Shown: positions 39,301 through 53,300 of the stretch, piece after piece | Position numbering within the stretch: the first letter of the stretch is position 1 | How the letters are laid out: each line of letters opens with the position of its first letter | Origin: Phallusia fumigata | Lineage: Eukaryota; Chordata; Ascidiacea; Phlebobranchia; Ascidiidae | DNA length: 64,000 nt | Direction: 5' to 3' | Assembly (NCBI GenBank): GCA_008931825.1 | Contig: QXVZ01001034.1 | Span: 372,001-436,000, forward strand | Notes under the pieces: model-generated | What the model was told of the DNA's origin: nothing | Database searches by the model: none | Seen by the model: the letters and a program-made list of their open reading frames with translations, nothing else | Translations under genes and position numbers: made by a program

Positions 39301-42300
39301 GCCAGTGTTTTGCACTCCTCGATTATCACAGCCTGTGATTTGAGTTGAATGTGTTAGGTTTGGTTAAAGGATGGAATCACACAAAGGCAGGAAATAAACA
39401 ACTAAATGAGGGAACCTGTCCAAATTCTGGTTAACGGCAACAGGTTAATAGGATTAGTGACTATAACGCTTTGTACTTGACATCAGAGCGCACGATGGCA
39501 GGTACGACCCATTGCGTAAGTTGTTGGTTGACTTCAAGCTGAACTGCTGGGCCTTATTTCGACGGTTAGTTCTTCTGCATTCTGCTAAATTAATTTTGTT
39601 TTAACTTTGTCAAAGTAGCTTTCATTTTCTGCTGAACTGATTCTAGACTTTAAATGATCACAAACGGGGGGGATTTTAAATAGTCACCAAACACACAATC
39701 TCAAAATAAGTTAGTTGAACATTTCAACCTGCACAAAATTACCAAGTTTCCTATGATGGCGAGGAATCCCATAATCCACACAATTGCTCGCAGAACCGGG
39801 TTCGCGATCAGCTCGTAGCGTGAAGAAAATGCGTTGTTTCCGGTTGTCTTCTGCGTGCTTGGGCATTCGTCGCTCCAGTCAGAACAATCAGCCACACCGT
39901 TAAAAAGCTGCAGATACATTAAGTCTGGTTTTTTAATCGTGGTTTTCCTACAAGATCAAAAGGTGACTCTGCGGTTGTTCCTATTTTGGTAAGACATGGC
40001 CAACAGGCTTTATGCCAAGTGCAATATACCTTAATGGAAACAAGTTTAAGGCAACCACAAGTTTTTAATTAGGAGGCAGTCGGTCAGCCCTCTTTACGGA
40101 ATTCTCGTAGAAAATTGGATAAACCCGGCTTAACGTAGTTCGAATGGCGAAATTATGAGACTTTTCACATTCGGCGCAGATTGTAGCGGGAGTTCAACCT
40201 CGACCCACCAGTTCTGCTTTACACTTTGCGCCTCATAACGTTCTGACGTTGCGCAGCTATTTCCGGCATGGTGATTGACTTTGTGCTATTGTGTCGCTAT
40301 GTTTTCTTTCACCAAGCGAAATAAACTCAACTCAACTCAGATAAACCCACACTGATCGGGTCATTTTAGATCCCAAAACTCCTAATTATCCCCAAGTGGT
40401 CAAATCTGTTTAGGTTTGCCGTTTTAACTTGAAAAAACTCCATTTAAATTCCTTGACATGCTCATCAACCCCTTTTGCTTTGTCCTTTTTTGATTGAATA
40501 CAGCATTGTGTGAATTCGCGCAACATTCACCTTCCGTCGGGAAACAAACAGCGGGTCGCCGTTCTCACAGTAAAACCTCCCGTCGTTCGTGCAGTTTTTT
40601 TCGTCACTGTGATCGTCGCAGTTGAAAATTTGATCGCAAACCTGCTTTTTTTCTATCGACAACTGAAAGCGAAAAAACACAAATCTGTTTTGAAACCAAG
40701 ACTTCAATAATGTCGACTAGGATTCTGAAACTTGTATTTGAAAATCAGCTTCAAAAAGCACAATTTGTCCGCACAGATAAGTAGGCTATTCTAAAATATC
40801 GTAGAAAATGGTTTTTTTGAATTTCGGATTTCCAATTGCATTATATTTATTCTTACAATACTCGAATGAACGGCACATCACTTTTGTTTCTGACATGCTA
40901 CAGGTTAACAAATTTTTAATGTTAAAAAACAAACATTTCAATTTTGTAGTCTGCAACGATAGCGTTTACTTTGATCTAGGCATTTTTTTCAACAAGCCGA
41001 AAAAATGCGTTGTGTACATTTCCATTACCCTATGCCGCTCTTCAAATTCCAATACTTCTCTCCGAAATTTAAAGCTCTTTGATGGACCCCTAACTATGTT
41101 ACACGATTTATACACAACGCCTGATTGCTACAAAAGACTGCAAAACACATTACCAACCTTAGTTCCACCTAGCGACGAACAGAAATAGCGGCTTCTCGAA
41201 GCGCACATTTTCTTGCTCTCATCCCTTCCAGTGGCGCAGTCCGCGAATCCGTTGCACACCTTTCGATTAGGAATGCTCATCTTGGCGTCAATGGTCACAC
41301 AGCGATACCGCCACGGGCAGAAACGACGGTCTTCGTCGTTGAAGAACAAGGCGTTGGGACAATCTATCACACCGTCGCACACCTTGCTGGCAGCCAACGT
41401 TCTAACCCTTCCTCTCGAAAAGCGACTCTAAAAACACCATGTTAATCTGGAATGTCTGCAAATGAAGTATAGGCAAGAATGTCGAAGTATTTTAACACGT
41501 AATCGTTTTGTGCTAAAGTATCTTGCAATCTTTGCGCAAAAGCGACAAACACGTAGACAAGAAAACCGTCGGGTATCAAAACCCGGCGGTGGCACGTACC
41601 ATTTCAATTTTTTGATTTATTTAATTTTCAAACAAAACAAACAAATAGTTGTAGACATATGAAAATTACAAGGAGCACTATTTATTTTCCGAAACAAGAC
41701 CGACAGTTATCCAATGGAAAACACCTGCAAGTGGATTCTAGTACAGGTATCTACACAAAAACGGTGCAGTAACGTGATCTTACCGTCAGACTGGTGCATT
41801 TGAAAGCTTTTCGTTGTGGTGTCACGGCTACAGCTGAGCAGTTCACGGGGGCAGTCGTTTGGTTTGTATTGCTTATCGTTCTCTCCTGGTACGACACGCA
41901 AATGTCATTACATTCATCCACGGGGCTGGAGAGATATTGATCCTTGGATTTTCCCGTTGTTTCCACACAATCGGCGTGACCGTCACAGAACGTACCAACC
42001 CGCTTGTGACACGTCATCGCACCCATTCGATTGCATCTGCAGGGTGGAAATGATTAAAGTTGGTGCTTTTGTGTACGCGTGGTACTACATGAAGAGGAAA
42101 GTAAAACAAAGGAAGTACGCTGATTAACTGTGATCCGCCCTGTCGTATTGTGGAACAAAGGAAGTAATATTTCAAGCTTAATTTCCTTTTGTCATTTATT
42201 GCTGACACAAGTTTGAAACAGTTTTAAACCCGACCCACAAATGGACTTTACGCTGCAGTTTTGTTTGTGATGCTGTAAGTTAGTCGAAAAAGGAAAAAAA

Positions 42301-45252
42301 TAACATGAAGTTACGTTGCTTTGTTGTCACCGAGAAATACCTGCAAAGCTCTCCTGGTTGTGTAGCATTCTCACATGGCATCGTGCCTTGACAGTAGCTA
42401 TGTCTGCAAACAAGTTAAGCAGTTGTTGGTGGGCAATAATTATACCAGTGTTTCTCTGCCGGGATGCCGCGGCAAACTGGGGTGTCGTTTGCAAGGCTCA
42501 GGGTGCCGCCACCAATTCATAGAATTGTTTTGCCAATAAGTTAAGTGTTACCAGGTATGGTTAAGTATTACCCGGTAGCCACTGGATTCGGTTACGGAGG
42601 AAGTACAGTTACCATAAGTGAATTCGATTCTAGTAACTTTTTATGGGGTTTTGACCAAACTTGAAACAACAACTATTGAGACTGTTTAAAAACTACGCGA
42701 TTATCGACTCGTGTTTTCTGAATAGTCAGTTAATTGTTTTTATCACTTTATTTTCATTAACTGGAGGTGGTTGCAAGTTGAAGGTGTTATGTACCAATTT
42801 TACCCACTTTTCATCAGTTTGGTCCGCACAGTCAGCTACTCCGTCGCAGATACGATCCCTTGTCAAGCATTGCCCACCGTCACAGGTTACATATCCGACA
42901 GGACATTTATTCACTCCCCTGATAAAAATTAATTTGCAGTCAATGACACTCCAACAATTTTAAATTCATATTCAAAATCTTTAGTTCAAAACCTACATTT
43001 AAAGCATGGCGAGCTAACTAAAGGCAGCTTGTTAAGGTAAAACATGTTTGGAAGAAAACGCTGCATGTTGTAAACATCCACATACGTTTTAAAATTTTGA
43101 AACGACTGAACTTTGTTGCAGACTTCCGGAAGTGTACCGTCGCAGAGACACTCGTCGCTCATGTCCGGACAGTCGATGACACCATCGCACAAATTAGACT
43201 TTGCAACTACCAGAGAGTAGTCAAGGCATCGAAAACACAGAGAACTGTTAAACACGGCCTTGGACGAGTTGCGAATATCACTAAAAAGGAAAAAAAAGAA
43301 TTTTCATCAAAGGTGGCAGTTAAGTAGGCTGGTACTGTACGCCCTTCGCAACGAGGTACGTGGTACGTTGTACGCACAACTTTATACCGACCACACAGTT
43401 CCTATCCCTGACTATCGACGGCAGTACGGTAGGGTACGCAGCAAAAATCATCAAAAGGTACCCTACGCCCTTCGCAACGAGGTACGCACAACTCAAAACG
43501 TGCCGTACCGTACTGCCATCCTTTTTTTTAGGTTGCTTTCGGGTTACGGGAGGGTGTTATCATACAGTCTGCTGTCACTGAACGAAAGAATCGTTGCTGT
43601 TTAACCATCTGTATGGTTTACAACTGGTGTATGATGTTTTACATTGACATCATTGTGCACAGGGATAAAAAATGATGGTATTAGTTAAAACACTAAAAAG
43701 CATTACGTTGGAATATCCGTTAAACTCGAGTGTCCGGCGTAGCAAAGATCAGATCCATCATCACAATCCTTCACCCCGTCCCACAGTAGTAGCTGGGGCA
43801 GGTGGCACTGCTTTCCATTACGCACGCACTTAAAACCATGACCGTTATTCCAGTGATCCAAACCAGAGCAGCCAGAACAGGTGTTTTCGCTACAAACTGT
43901 TGAACGCTTTTTGCAGTTCCCGTTCGGACAGAGGAAGTGATCTTTGCATCCGAAGTCACAGGGGGTACGCCCTTTGCATGATATCTTTTCGTGACAAATC
44001 GTTTGCTTACGGACAAGGCACGATTTCGGCGATTTATTCTTGACATTGTTGCAGCTGCACAGAAACAAGTAAATACTGGTGGGCGAAACGTCAAAAAAAG
44101 TTTTTCAACAAAAAAACGAGTATTTTACACTGGTTCAACGAATTTTTTTGTCAAACAGAAGTGTTTTGCGACTGAACGGACTTACGATACAAATATACAG
44201 AGGATATGGGGTGCAATTTTCATAAAAGTTTTTCGAAAAGCGGATTAAAGTGGCTGGCAATCGCTTAAATCTAAAACTTAAACTCGCCTAAAAAACCTTT
44301 TACTACCTTTCAAAAGTAGAAAAGTGTTCACATACATTTTACCAAAATGGGGCAGTAGGCCTAAAAAGTAAAATTATGGAGCAAAATACATGCAAAAAAA
44401 TGTTCGTTCAAAAATTTCAAACCAAAATAAGTATGTGTGAAAACTCTAATTAGAAGGCCCCCGATGGGCGAAAACTGATCTTTTTTAAATGAAGTGTTAA
44501 ATATGCGTTTTGGTTTAGTTACCGATTGTTTAGGTTTGTTTAAATTGTCAAGTTTAAGGCCTTCCTTTTCTTCGGACCAATTTGAGTCAAAAATGAAGTA
44601 CCGCCGGTTACATGACACACATCTCGCTGCATGATGAATTGTTTATCTGCTTCACGCACCTGACGTATGTGAAGTTGTGCTTTTCTGCAGGCGTGCAGTT
44701 CTTGCAGTCGGTCGGAAACTCGTCGCTACCGTCTTTGCAATCGACTTTGCCGTTGCAGAACTGCCAGATGTTGATTGTTTGCTTCTTCTTGATCAGACAA
44801 TTAAATTTTCCCGACTTTGGACCCTTACTGCTGCTCCAAAATACTATAACAAACAAAATAAATTTTGTAATGTGTAAAAGATGCATCAAAAATGGGTCCG
44901 TCATTTTTTTGTTTTAAACATGCGAAAACGTAGATACAGAATTTACTTAATTAAATAGGCTCAATAAGAAGATACAAGCCAGTACTTGCGTGTAAAAAAA
45001 TTTTCGTTGCAAAACGCTTTTGTCATCATCAGGAATTCCAAGCACTGGCTTTTATTTTCTTAATAAGATAAAACCTATTTGTTGCAGGGGAAACGGTTGG
45101 TTATAATGCAAAAAATGCACCTACAAATGTTTTGTACAGGTGCTGTTAGTTACCATGTGAACACACTTAAAATTTGTTAAAAGTCGCTCACAAAAAGAAT
45201 GTGTTCCTCCGAGGAGCATGCAGAATCCCGCCAGCAGCATCAAATCGCGCAT
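36382..45252 (-). CDS. LDLa-rich rhodopsin-type GPCR, copy A
   Basis: Fifteen exons, minus strand: 45192-45252, 44660-44843, 43707-44054, 43086-43280, 42808-42918, 42341-42403, 41784-42036, 41158-41427, 40531-40662, 39743-39907, 39036-39332, 38280-38460, 37963-38140, 37134-37366, 36382-36662. All phases close to 983 residues. Residues 1-20 are a signal peptide (MRDLMLLAGFCMLLGGTHSF). Residues about 25-570 hold repeated LDL-receptor class A patterns (FCNGKVDCKDGSDE, DCDDGSDLC, CDGVIDCPDMSDEC, CDGVADCADQTDE, CDGVIDCP, CNGFADC, CDQIFNCDDHSDEKNC, DCSDWSDEC). The 7TM core begins at about 574: TM2 VLNLAVADTLMGIYL, TM3 LSSETSVLTMVLLTLSRLY, TM6 FCCWVP, TM7 NSALNPIVY. MGIYL and the LSSE stretch resemble relaxin/LGR receptors, but there are no leucine-rich repeats. 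The acidic residue of the DRY motif is replaced (SRL). Ligand unknown. Confidence 0.9.
37686..37956 (+). repeat. tRNA-derived SINE, copy in receptor A intron 13
   Basis: Head GAGTGGTTGGAGCGGCTGCC, body CGACATTGCTCCAGC, GACCCGATGGGTTGACCC and GGAACTGCAATAAGG, tail GATGAAAATGAAACAAACAA. Antisense to the receptor; its tail ends about five bases inside the intron from the exon 13 donor. Confidence 0.85.
38724..38925 (+). repeat. tRNA-derived SINE, copy in receptor A intron 11
   Basis: Head GGCCGAGTGGTTAGCACGAT, box B GTTCTAATCCCGCC, tail ending GAAACAGAGAAACAAAC. Shorter in the body than the copy at 37686. Confidence 0.8.
42446..42584. mobile_element. hAT-like MITE, internally deleted copy
   Basis: CAGTGTTTCTCTGCCGGGAT and GGCTCAGGGTGCCGCCACC match the element at 185-482, then GTGTTACCAGGTAT. 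It ends in GCCACTG. In receptor A intron 5. Confidence 0.6.
43325..43540. repeat. GGTACG-rich repeat, doubled
   Basis: CCCTTCGCAACGAGGTACG occurs twice (43341 and 43468) with CAGTACGG/CCGTACTG segments between. Related single units are at 46003 and 55137. In receptor A intron 3. Confidence 0.6.
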
Positions 45253-46002
45253 ACCTTTGGCACCATTAAGCCCAAATGCCATCGAGTTAAGTTATCGGTT
45301 CTGTTGGAAAAACAAAAACATTCGCAACCTCTAAACATTAATCAAAATTTTCCGACTAGGTATATATTTTGTTCGATTCTCCTACAGAAAATTATGTACC
45401 CAAAACTTGCTTTTTGACTGTATAGTGATCCTAAAAGTCAGATGAAACTATAAGTTGTATATGATAAATATTGCAACGCAAAGAGTGTTGGTGAAGTTTG
45501 TAATCAATAGGTTCATGAAACAATTTTAACTAGATCTTTTATAAGTAATTTTTAAAGAAATTAACATTTTCATTTTAGTTATTGCTACTTCTACACAACT
45601 TTGACTCATTTTAATTCTCAACAAAAACTTTGCCGCTGTGGGAAGAATCCGGTGACCCCTGCCTTTACTTATCTGACACTTGTTAACGTTGTCTGTGTAA
45701 TCAAAAACCGACACTGTGTTGTGCTGATTGATATCGCTATCACTAGTTTGCGATGAGATGTGACGGAAGAGGATGTTATTAGAATGCGCCTGTGCAGGCA
45801 GATCGCCTCAGCAGTAAACAAACTCTCCCTGCTGTAAAGTTTGTTTTTGTGCCATGAAATATAAATTTGGGCCTCTACAATATTTGGGCCAACATTTCAT
45901 GTGATGTTAGTTGCTACCAGATGGTAACCAATATATAGACAGTGATGTCCCCTTGAAGTTAAACAAACCCTTTTCAAGTCCTCTTCCACACAAAGATAAC
46001 AG

Positions 46003-46092
46003 TACGGTACAGTACGGTACGGTACGCCCTTCGTATCGACATACGTGGCACGCACATCCCAATACGTACTGCACCGTACCGCCATCCTTGCT
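46003..46092. repeat. GGTACG-rich repeat unit
   Basis: Starts AGTACGGTACAGTACGGTAC, then GCCCTTCG, ATACGTGGCACGCAC and CACCGTACCGCCATCC: an imperfect inverted repeat of the same family as 43325 and 55137. Confidence 0.6.
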
Positions 46093-47272
46093 TCCCCACG
46101 GTATGTGATCAAGGGTGCAATCCGGCTTGCGTGCAAATTACTTTGCACATAGGTGCTGTAGGAACTGTGTGTAAATTTAACTATACCTCTTGTTAATAAC
46201 CAGGTCTTCAGTCATAAACGCATTAACGAGGGCCTCATTTCCTCTGCGGCCTAAAGTGGGGTGTGAAGGAACAGTGCCCGACCTGTTGTTGGTAAAGTCG
46301 AAGCAAAGGGGAAGTCATGAATAACGAGGCTATCCTCTTGTGCTGTGAACACTGTCCTTAAGTTGGAACTGGAACGACATTGACAATTTGCAGCTGACAG
46401 TTTCGATTTCGGAATCATGTCTTGCAAATATTGGACATGTTACGCAATACACTGACACTGTTGCGTGCTTACAGTGTCAGGTTACCGGTTCAGAACAATT
46501 TCGAAATTTTGCATGCAAACAATTCCTGCGATTAATCTCGATCAGTTTTTCCGCATTCAACAACGTTTAGAGAACGGTCTCGATAAACTATTACTCCGGG
46601 ATTGTGGGACTAAAACAGACGACTGTTAAAATCAATTGTTGAACTCTTTACCATATAGGTCATTTTGAAATAGTTTAATGTACCACACCCTCTTTTGACT
46701 CACAGAACATTTTTTCTCTACAAATGTATTTAGCACATGCGCATTTCATTTCAAACTTTTATTTTGCCAAATAATCTTGAATGTGTTGTGCAACGTGGAA
46801 TTTCTTTGTGGTGCCAACATAGTTTAACTCCAGTCCTATTATCAGAAACAGGTTAATGCAAAACAAGGCCAATATTTCTAATATCACTTTTTAAAAGGTT
46901 AAATCAAAATAATTTGTTCGTGCCGTATGCTTTTTTACTTTGGAACCAAACTTAGAAACATGAAATTTGCTGTAAGAATGAAATTAGTCTAGTCACAAAC
47001 GGCATTAGCAAGATTTAGGTTACAACTTTTTACCAGCATTTTTCTAGGCAAACATTTATCTTCCTGGGTTTATTCAGCCTTTATTTGTTTGTTTGCGTGA
47101 CACTGATTTTTCAAATAGTAACGAAAACGTTTTTGGAGTTTATTTTCTGTACATAGTATTAGGTTTACCCATGAATATACGCATTAAAAAATATAACTGT
47201 CAAACAACTTGTACATAGTAAATACGTTTTATCGCAAACGCTTCGACAATCGCTGTTATCATCATCCGTGCA

Positions 47273-47278
47273 TTTATT
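47273..47278 (-). terminator. Receptor B poly(A) signal
   Basis: AATAAA on the minus strand about 105 bases after the receptor B stop codon. Confidence 0.5.
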
Positions 47279-47382
47279 TACAACATCGGCTTTTTTTATC
47301 CATCACAACGAACGCATAAATCAATGCCTTATTGTCAAATGCCAGCAGTTACGTTGGTGGCCAATAACACTGGATACAACCA

Positions 47383-50300
47383 TCAGTGAACTCTGGATAA
47401 TTGCGTGGTTGAGCTGGTGCTTCCAGTCCTCTTCTTTTTATCGTCGCTTCCACAACAGGGGCAGCATTTCAGCAGGTTATCAATGAGATTGGAGTAGATG
47501 ATTGGGTTTAGGGCGCTGTTGATTGGCAGAAGAACGATGGCCGTTACAGCGTAAACATCTGGGGGAAGTGGAACCCCCGCAAAGTGCATGAAAGTCATGA
47601 TGCTGACAGGAACCCAGCAACAGAAGTCGGTGATTATGAGGCGAACTATTTTCTTCTGGATCTCTGTAAAACACAGATGACTGACGATTTCCTGTTTGCC
47701 CAAATGTATTTTTTCCACACTTACTGTTAATAAGGGGAAAAAGAAATCTTCTGGCAAAAGCTTGAATAAAATCGTTAAAAACTTAAATTAAGCGGCATTG
47801 CTCCAACCCAGTGGGCCTGATAGGTTGAACGGGTTGGCCCAAATTGAAGTCACCACGTTTAAAAAATCCAAATAATCAAATACAAAATGATCCAACGAAA
47901 ATGTAATCAATAAGGTAACTCGACAGCGGACTGATTGTGAGCATATTTACGCACTTAGACGTAATTTACCCCCTCGATGATAAAAATAAAACTAAAAACA
48001 ATTTGTGCCACTTGAGCTTTTACCTTGATTCTGTTTGTTTCCTTTACCGGTTTTCGAGGCCGCTCGAGACTTTTTGCCGCCTTTTAAAACCACCGCGCCT
48101 GCAGTTGTTTTCAGGTATATCGCCAAATAAGCAAATGACACATAGACGAACGCCACGAAGTTGAAGATGCTGATAGAAAGCGAAAATGGCCAAGCCTTGT
48201 CCTTTGTAGTAACCAGTATTTTTGGCATGCACACACTGTTTGTACTGTAGTACCTGCACAAATATGAGCACATGTATCTTTGCGGAACAAAGTCTGGAAA
48301 TGCAATAATGAATTATGTTTTGCAATTTTGAGGAAAAGAGATCGTGTTTTACCTGAAGCAATAAGGCAACGTCGCTACACAAAACAAGATAATTCGATTT
48401 GACAAAGGTTTTAAAAAAACCCCATAAAATTGTGAAAAAAAATTGCTAACACAAGAACTGTAAACTGTATTGGTTAGATCTGCGAAATGCAAAGGGAAAA
48501 AAACATAAACACAGATACAAACCAGGATTGGTGGTAATTGTTTTACACTTTTACTTCTTAATTGTTTTTTGCTGTTTCATTACGTACCCGAAATATCTTT
48601 TGACTGTCAAAGTGTGGCTATAGTTTTTCGAGTTGGACAAAATGTTGCTCAAATCCATCCACGACGTGGCTTTATTGAGGTTCGACGATTGTATGGCGGC
48701 AACGACGGTGCTATTGAACCTGGGACCAAAAGTCAAAAGCCTTTCCAGAAACGATTTAAAACCTGAAAAAATAAAACAAAAAAAATCTTCAGATTTAAAC
48801 TTGTAAGATTGAGAAAATCATGCCAACTGTACGGTTAAGAGATACGATCATGGACATGATTTTTCAACTTATAGAGTGCGTAAAATTACATTTCCCTATT
48901 TTTCAGTCCCTATTTCGGCAGCGGTTTATTTGTCTTAACATTTACAGAAAAGTCTTCAAACGTCTAATCTTGTGCAAAACTTATTCGGACATAGCCTCAA
49001 ATGAACAAAATTTGTCAAACAGACTGAAAATCATGCTGTTAGACAGCATTGTGCGTTAAATTCTAAGATGTATTATTTTTTGTTGAAAGTATAGTTTATA
49101 GACGAACAAGACCTTCCATACATACTCGAGTATTCCACCAGTATACTTTTAAAGAAAGGCATTTCGCTGATCATGGCTGTTGTAGTAAATCTGTTTTGGA
49201 ACTGATTTCCGAGTGGTAGGAAAGCGAGGAGGCACGTCACAGCCCAAATCAACAGCAGAGCGAGAAATACAACTTTCCATGAAGGCTTGGAACCGGCCGT
49301 GAATGGCTTAAGAAAGGCATACATAGGGTTAGTGGAGGGTTGTCACTCAACAAAATATCCGTCTAGCTGTGTATAAGTATTGTCATGACTGGAGTAGAAC
49401 TCGAATCAAGTTTCAATAAAACCTCGACCCAACAAAAACTGTTTAAGTGTGGTTGTGGAACTTATTATCAGTCCAACTCAAAAAGTTTAAAAACCATGAC
49501 TTGACGCAAATCGAAAAAAGCCTAAAGGCTGATTCACACCAGATGCGTTTAACGGTTGCGGTACGGTTTTTTTGATCTCGCGGGAAGCAGTGGGGTACTT
49601 ACACAAGCCGGGACTAAAGTCAATCTATCAAACATAAAACAACTTTGGCCGTGTCTGATAGATAAGCTTTGGTCCCGGCTGGTGTAAGTGCCCCGCGAGA
49701 TCAAAAAGCCGTACCGCAACCTTTAAACGCATATGGTGTGAATCAGCATTGTGATTAAAGAGTTAACTTATCATCGTTAACTTATCATAACAACGGTAAT
49801 CAAAATATTTCGTCTAAGTCAATCATTTTATACTTTTGCAAATGTGTCTTTCAATTCCTTTGTAAACGTAAACTAAAACGGTGTACATTTCTGTCGCATG
49901 GATTTGCCAAAGTTACAACTCTTAATCTTACGTTCCAAACAGCGTAGATCCGAAATGATGTCAGAAGCACCATGGTGAGCACCGAAGCTTCACTCGACAG
50001 AACAACCAGGATTCCCATTGCAGTGCACGTGTCGCTTGACCTCCAGTAAAGGTCATTGACGCAATAATTTCCAGAATAACGGAGTCCAGTTGCCCCCAGC
50101 ATGAGCAAATAAATTCCCATCAACAAATCGGCAACCGCTAGATTTAACACTAGCATGTGATTGGTGCGTAGCGACGCTGATTGCGTGGCGGATCTTTTCA
50201 GAGCTGACACTTCGGTCCCAAGTACAACCTAATGAAAAAAAAACGCATTTACAACAAAGGATAAATAAGTCATTATCACTATGATAACCAGATACTAAAA

Positions 50301-53300
50301 AAGGCGGAAAAAGATTTTGGCATTAACAGAGTTTTCGACGTGTGTACAATTGTGCATTTACCAGGTTGCCGACTGTTGCAAGTATCCCAGTTATCCACAC
50401 AACGACTCGCAAAATTGGGGTCCCGATCAGCTCGTATCGTGATGAAAATACGCTGCTGTCTGCTTTTCTCACACTAGGGCACTCGTCACTCCAATCAGAA
50501 CAATCACCGATGCCATTGAACACCTTTAAATAAAGCCTAGCCAGTTCTCTGTGCAAAGACTCCGAATTCTTGCGTTACCTTCCGCTTCTCGACAAACAGT
50601 GGCTGTTTATTTTCGCAGTAAAATCTTCCGTCCGCGGTGCAGTTCGTCTCGTCACTTTGATCATCGCAGTTTATGATTCCATCGCAAACTTCGCTTCTGC
50701 TGATAGACACCTGCAAAGCAAATGCGTGTTGTTTATCCAGTATTTCAAGCCCGTACATCACTGACCTTTGTGCCTTGCAGTGAAGAGCAAGCGTGCCTGT
50801 TACGCTTTTTACACGTTTTAGGGGATTCGTCACCCCCTTTCATGCAGTCAACGTATCCATCGCACACCTTAGACCTGTCAATGTTAACCAATCCGTCTAC
50901 AGTGCCACATGGAAAGCGCCACTGTCTACATCTTCTACGATATTCATCATTTGAAGACTTTGGCGGGCAGTCCTTCACTCCGTCGCACACCTTTTCACCC
51001 GGTATCACCTTGACAGCCACCCTGTTCTGCATCAAAAAGTTAGAATTTCTTGACATATACGTAAATAGTAAGACAATTTTCGAAAGCAAACAGTACAAAT
51101 CCTTAAAATTTTTGGCATTTACCAAAGGTTGCTCAAATCAATTGATTTTTTTGTATTGTTGACGCTTTCATGCATAGGCAACACAACCAAAGGTTTGCAA
51201 TCTCATAAAACAAGGCAAACTCTTGATGTTAGTTTGCGATAAATTTGAAAAATCCACATACGCGGTAGCAGGTCATGTTTGGAAACTTTCCCAACTGCGC
51301 TTCACTGTGATTCGCCAAACCGCTGCAGTTAACGAAATTTGCTCCAGAAGCATTTCTCGGTTGGGCAGCGCACGGGCCTCCGCATTCATCCTCCGGAGAC
51401 GCAAGGTACCGATGATTGAGATTCAAAGTTTGCAAGCAGTCTTGTACTCCGTCACAGTACCTGCCAACCACCTGGTTACAGGTAACCGACGCCATCTTTT
51501 GACACCTGGAATAGGTAAAACGTAACGATCATGAATTGATCTTCCAGACTGATGTAACTCCACTGTAACTTGTTGTACCTGCATGTTTCACCAGGTACGG
51601 TTACGTTTCCGCAGGGCATTGTTCCTTTACAAAAGGCGTATCTGTGGATGGAATAGACTTGTTTAGCGACTGGGACATTGATGAATAAAGATGCCGCTTT
51701 TGAGAACCATTTAGGTCAGTTTATTTTTGATAAGTGTCTAGAGATTGGCGTTTATCGAAACATAGAAAATGTTTTACACACAAGTACCGACTTGTATCTT
51801 CTCATTGATGCTATTTAAAACAGTGAATTGTGTACTAAGTTCAGAGCGGTTATATTCATGTACGTATAGCAATCAATTCGACTCACTTTTCATCCATCCC
51901 GTTTGCACAGTCAATCACTCCGTCGCACACCTGACTTCTGTTTAGACATTTGCCGTCCAAGCACTCAACTTGTCCAACGGCACATTTTCTAAATTGTAAA
52001 ACAATATGTTTGGTACCCTACACCTTAAACTTAATTAAAAACAGAGCTACGAGAACTTGTATGCACGATTTTAAGTCTCTTGTCGTTATTGATGAAGACA
52101 ACAGCGATTGTCGACACATTTGCTAAACGTTTTGACTATACAAGTTCTGACAGTTATGTTTTTGATTAGGCTACTCTTCAAGACCGTATCTTGTGTTCAT
52201 ACCTCGAACTATTTTGTTATTTGCATCAAATCCGGCATCTTTTTGTTTACCGTAACTTTTAAAAAGGTGCAAAACAACAATATACGGAACCTTTTCTTGG
52301 GGCTTTGCGTTGTAACCTTGGAGCATATTTCTGGTATTTTCCCCTCGCATATACACTCATCGCTCATGTCTGGGCAGTCGAACACACCATCACACATACT
52401 AGCTCTGGCGATGATCATAGATTTGTCCAAACACCGGAAACATCGACTTGAGTTGAAATTCGCCAGCTGAGGAGTATTACTGAAAAAAGTTGATTTGCAT
52501 TTTGACTTTTCCTGTATTAAAACATGCTATGACTATAGCTTTGGGTTTAGGTCCAGGTCAGTATTCTTGGACTTTCGCCGACTATTGTTGTAGCGAAAAC
52601 CGAAATATAAACAAGTTTGCAAAACCAAGGTAAATGGAAACGGTTCCCAACCTTTTTTGTTTTGCGGCACCATTTTGCCGAGACTTATAAATCGCGGTTG
52701 TTTTAACAGAATCACGGCACCCATAGCGGCTTACACGGCAATTTCAAGAAGAACAATATAAAGTAAACTGCCTCTTGTCATTTTATTTATGAGGTAAAGA
52801 CATTAAACAAGTCAGTCTTTTTTGCAAACATTATTCACTGCCGTAGCTGTCATTACTATTCTAATGGAAAAACAATTCTAGTAAATCGGTCGCTGCTTGG
52901 AAATGTCACCCCAGTACACTGCGGCACCCGAGTTGGAAAGCACTGGTGTATGGTATGGCAACGTGTTATTACACAATAATATCATCAACAAAATTAGTCA
53001 AACCAACCCCGTTAAGCTTGTGCGATTAGAACTTCCTCCATAACACAAGTCAGATCCGTCATCACAATCCTTTACGTTATCGTAGAGCAAGACTTGCGGC
53101 AAATTGCACTTCCTCCCGTTCCGAACACATTTGAAGCCGTGTCCGTTGCTCCAACGCTGCACGCCAGGGCAATCGTTGCAGGTGTTGCCGTCGCACACTG
53201 TGTTGCGTTTGAGGCAAGTCTTGCCGTCCGGGCAAAGAAAATGGTTCGGACAGCCAACGTCACAAGGGGATTTCCCGTAGCAGGTGATCATTTCCGTACA

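Larger units (their letters stand above)
45253..47382. other. Intergenic between receptors A and B
   Basis: No gene recognised in 2.1 kb. It includes a GGTACG-rich repeat (46003-46092) and the receptor B poly(A) signal. The upstream region of receptor A lies in the first part. Confidence 0.5.
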
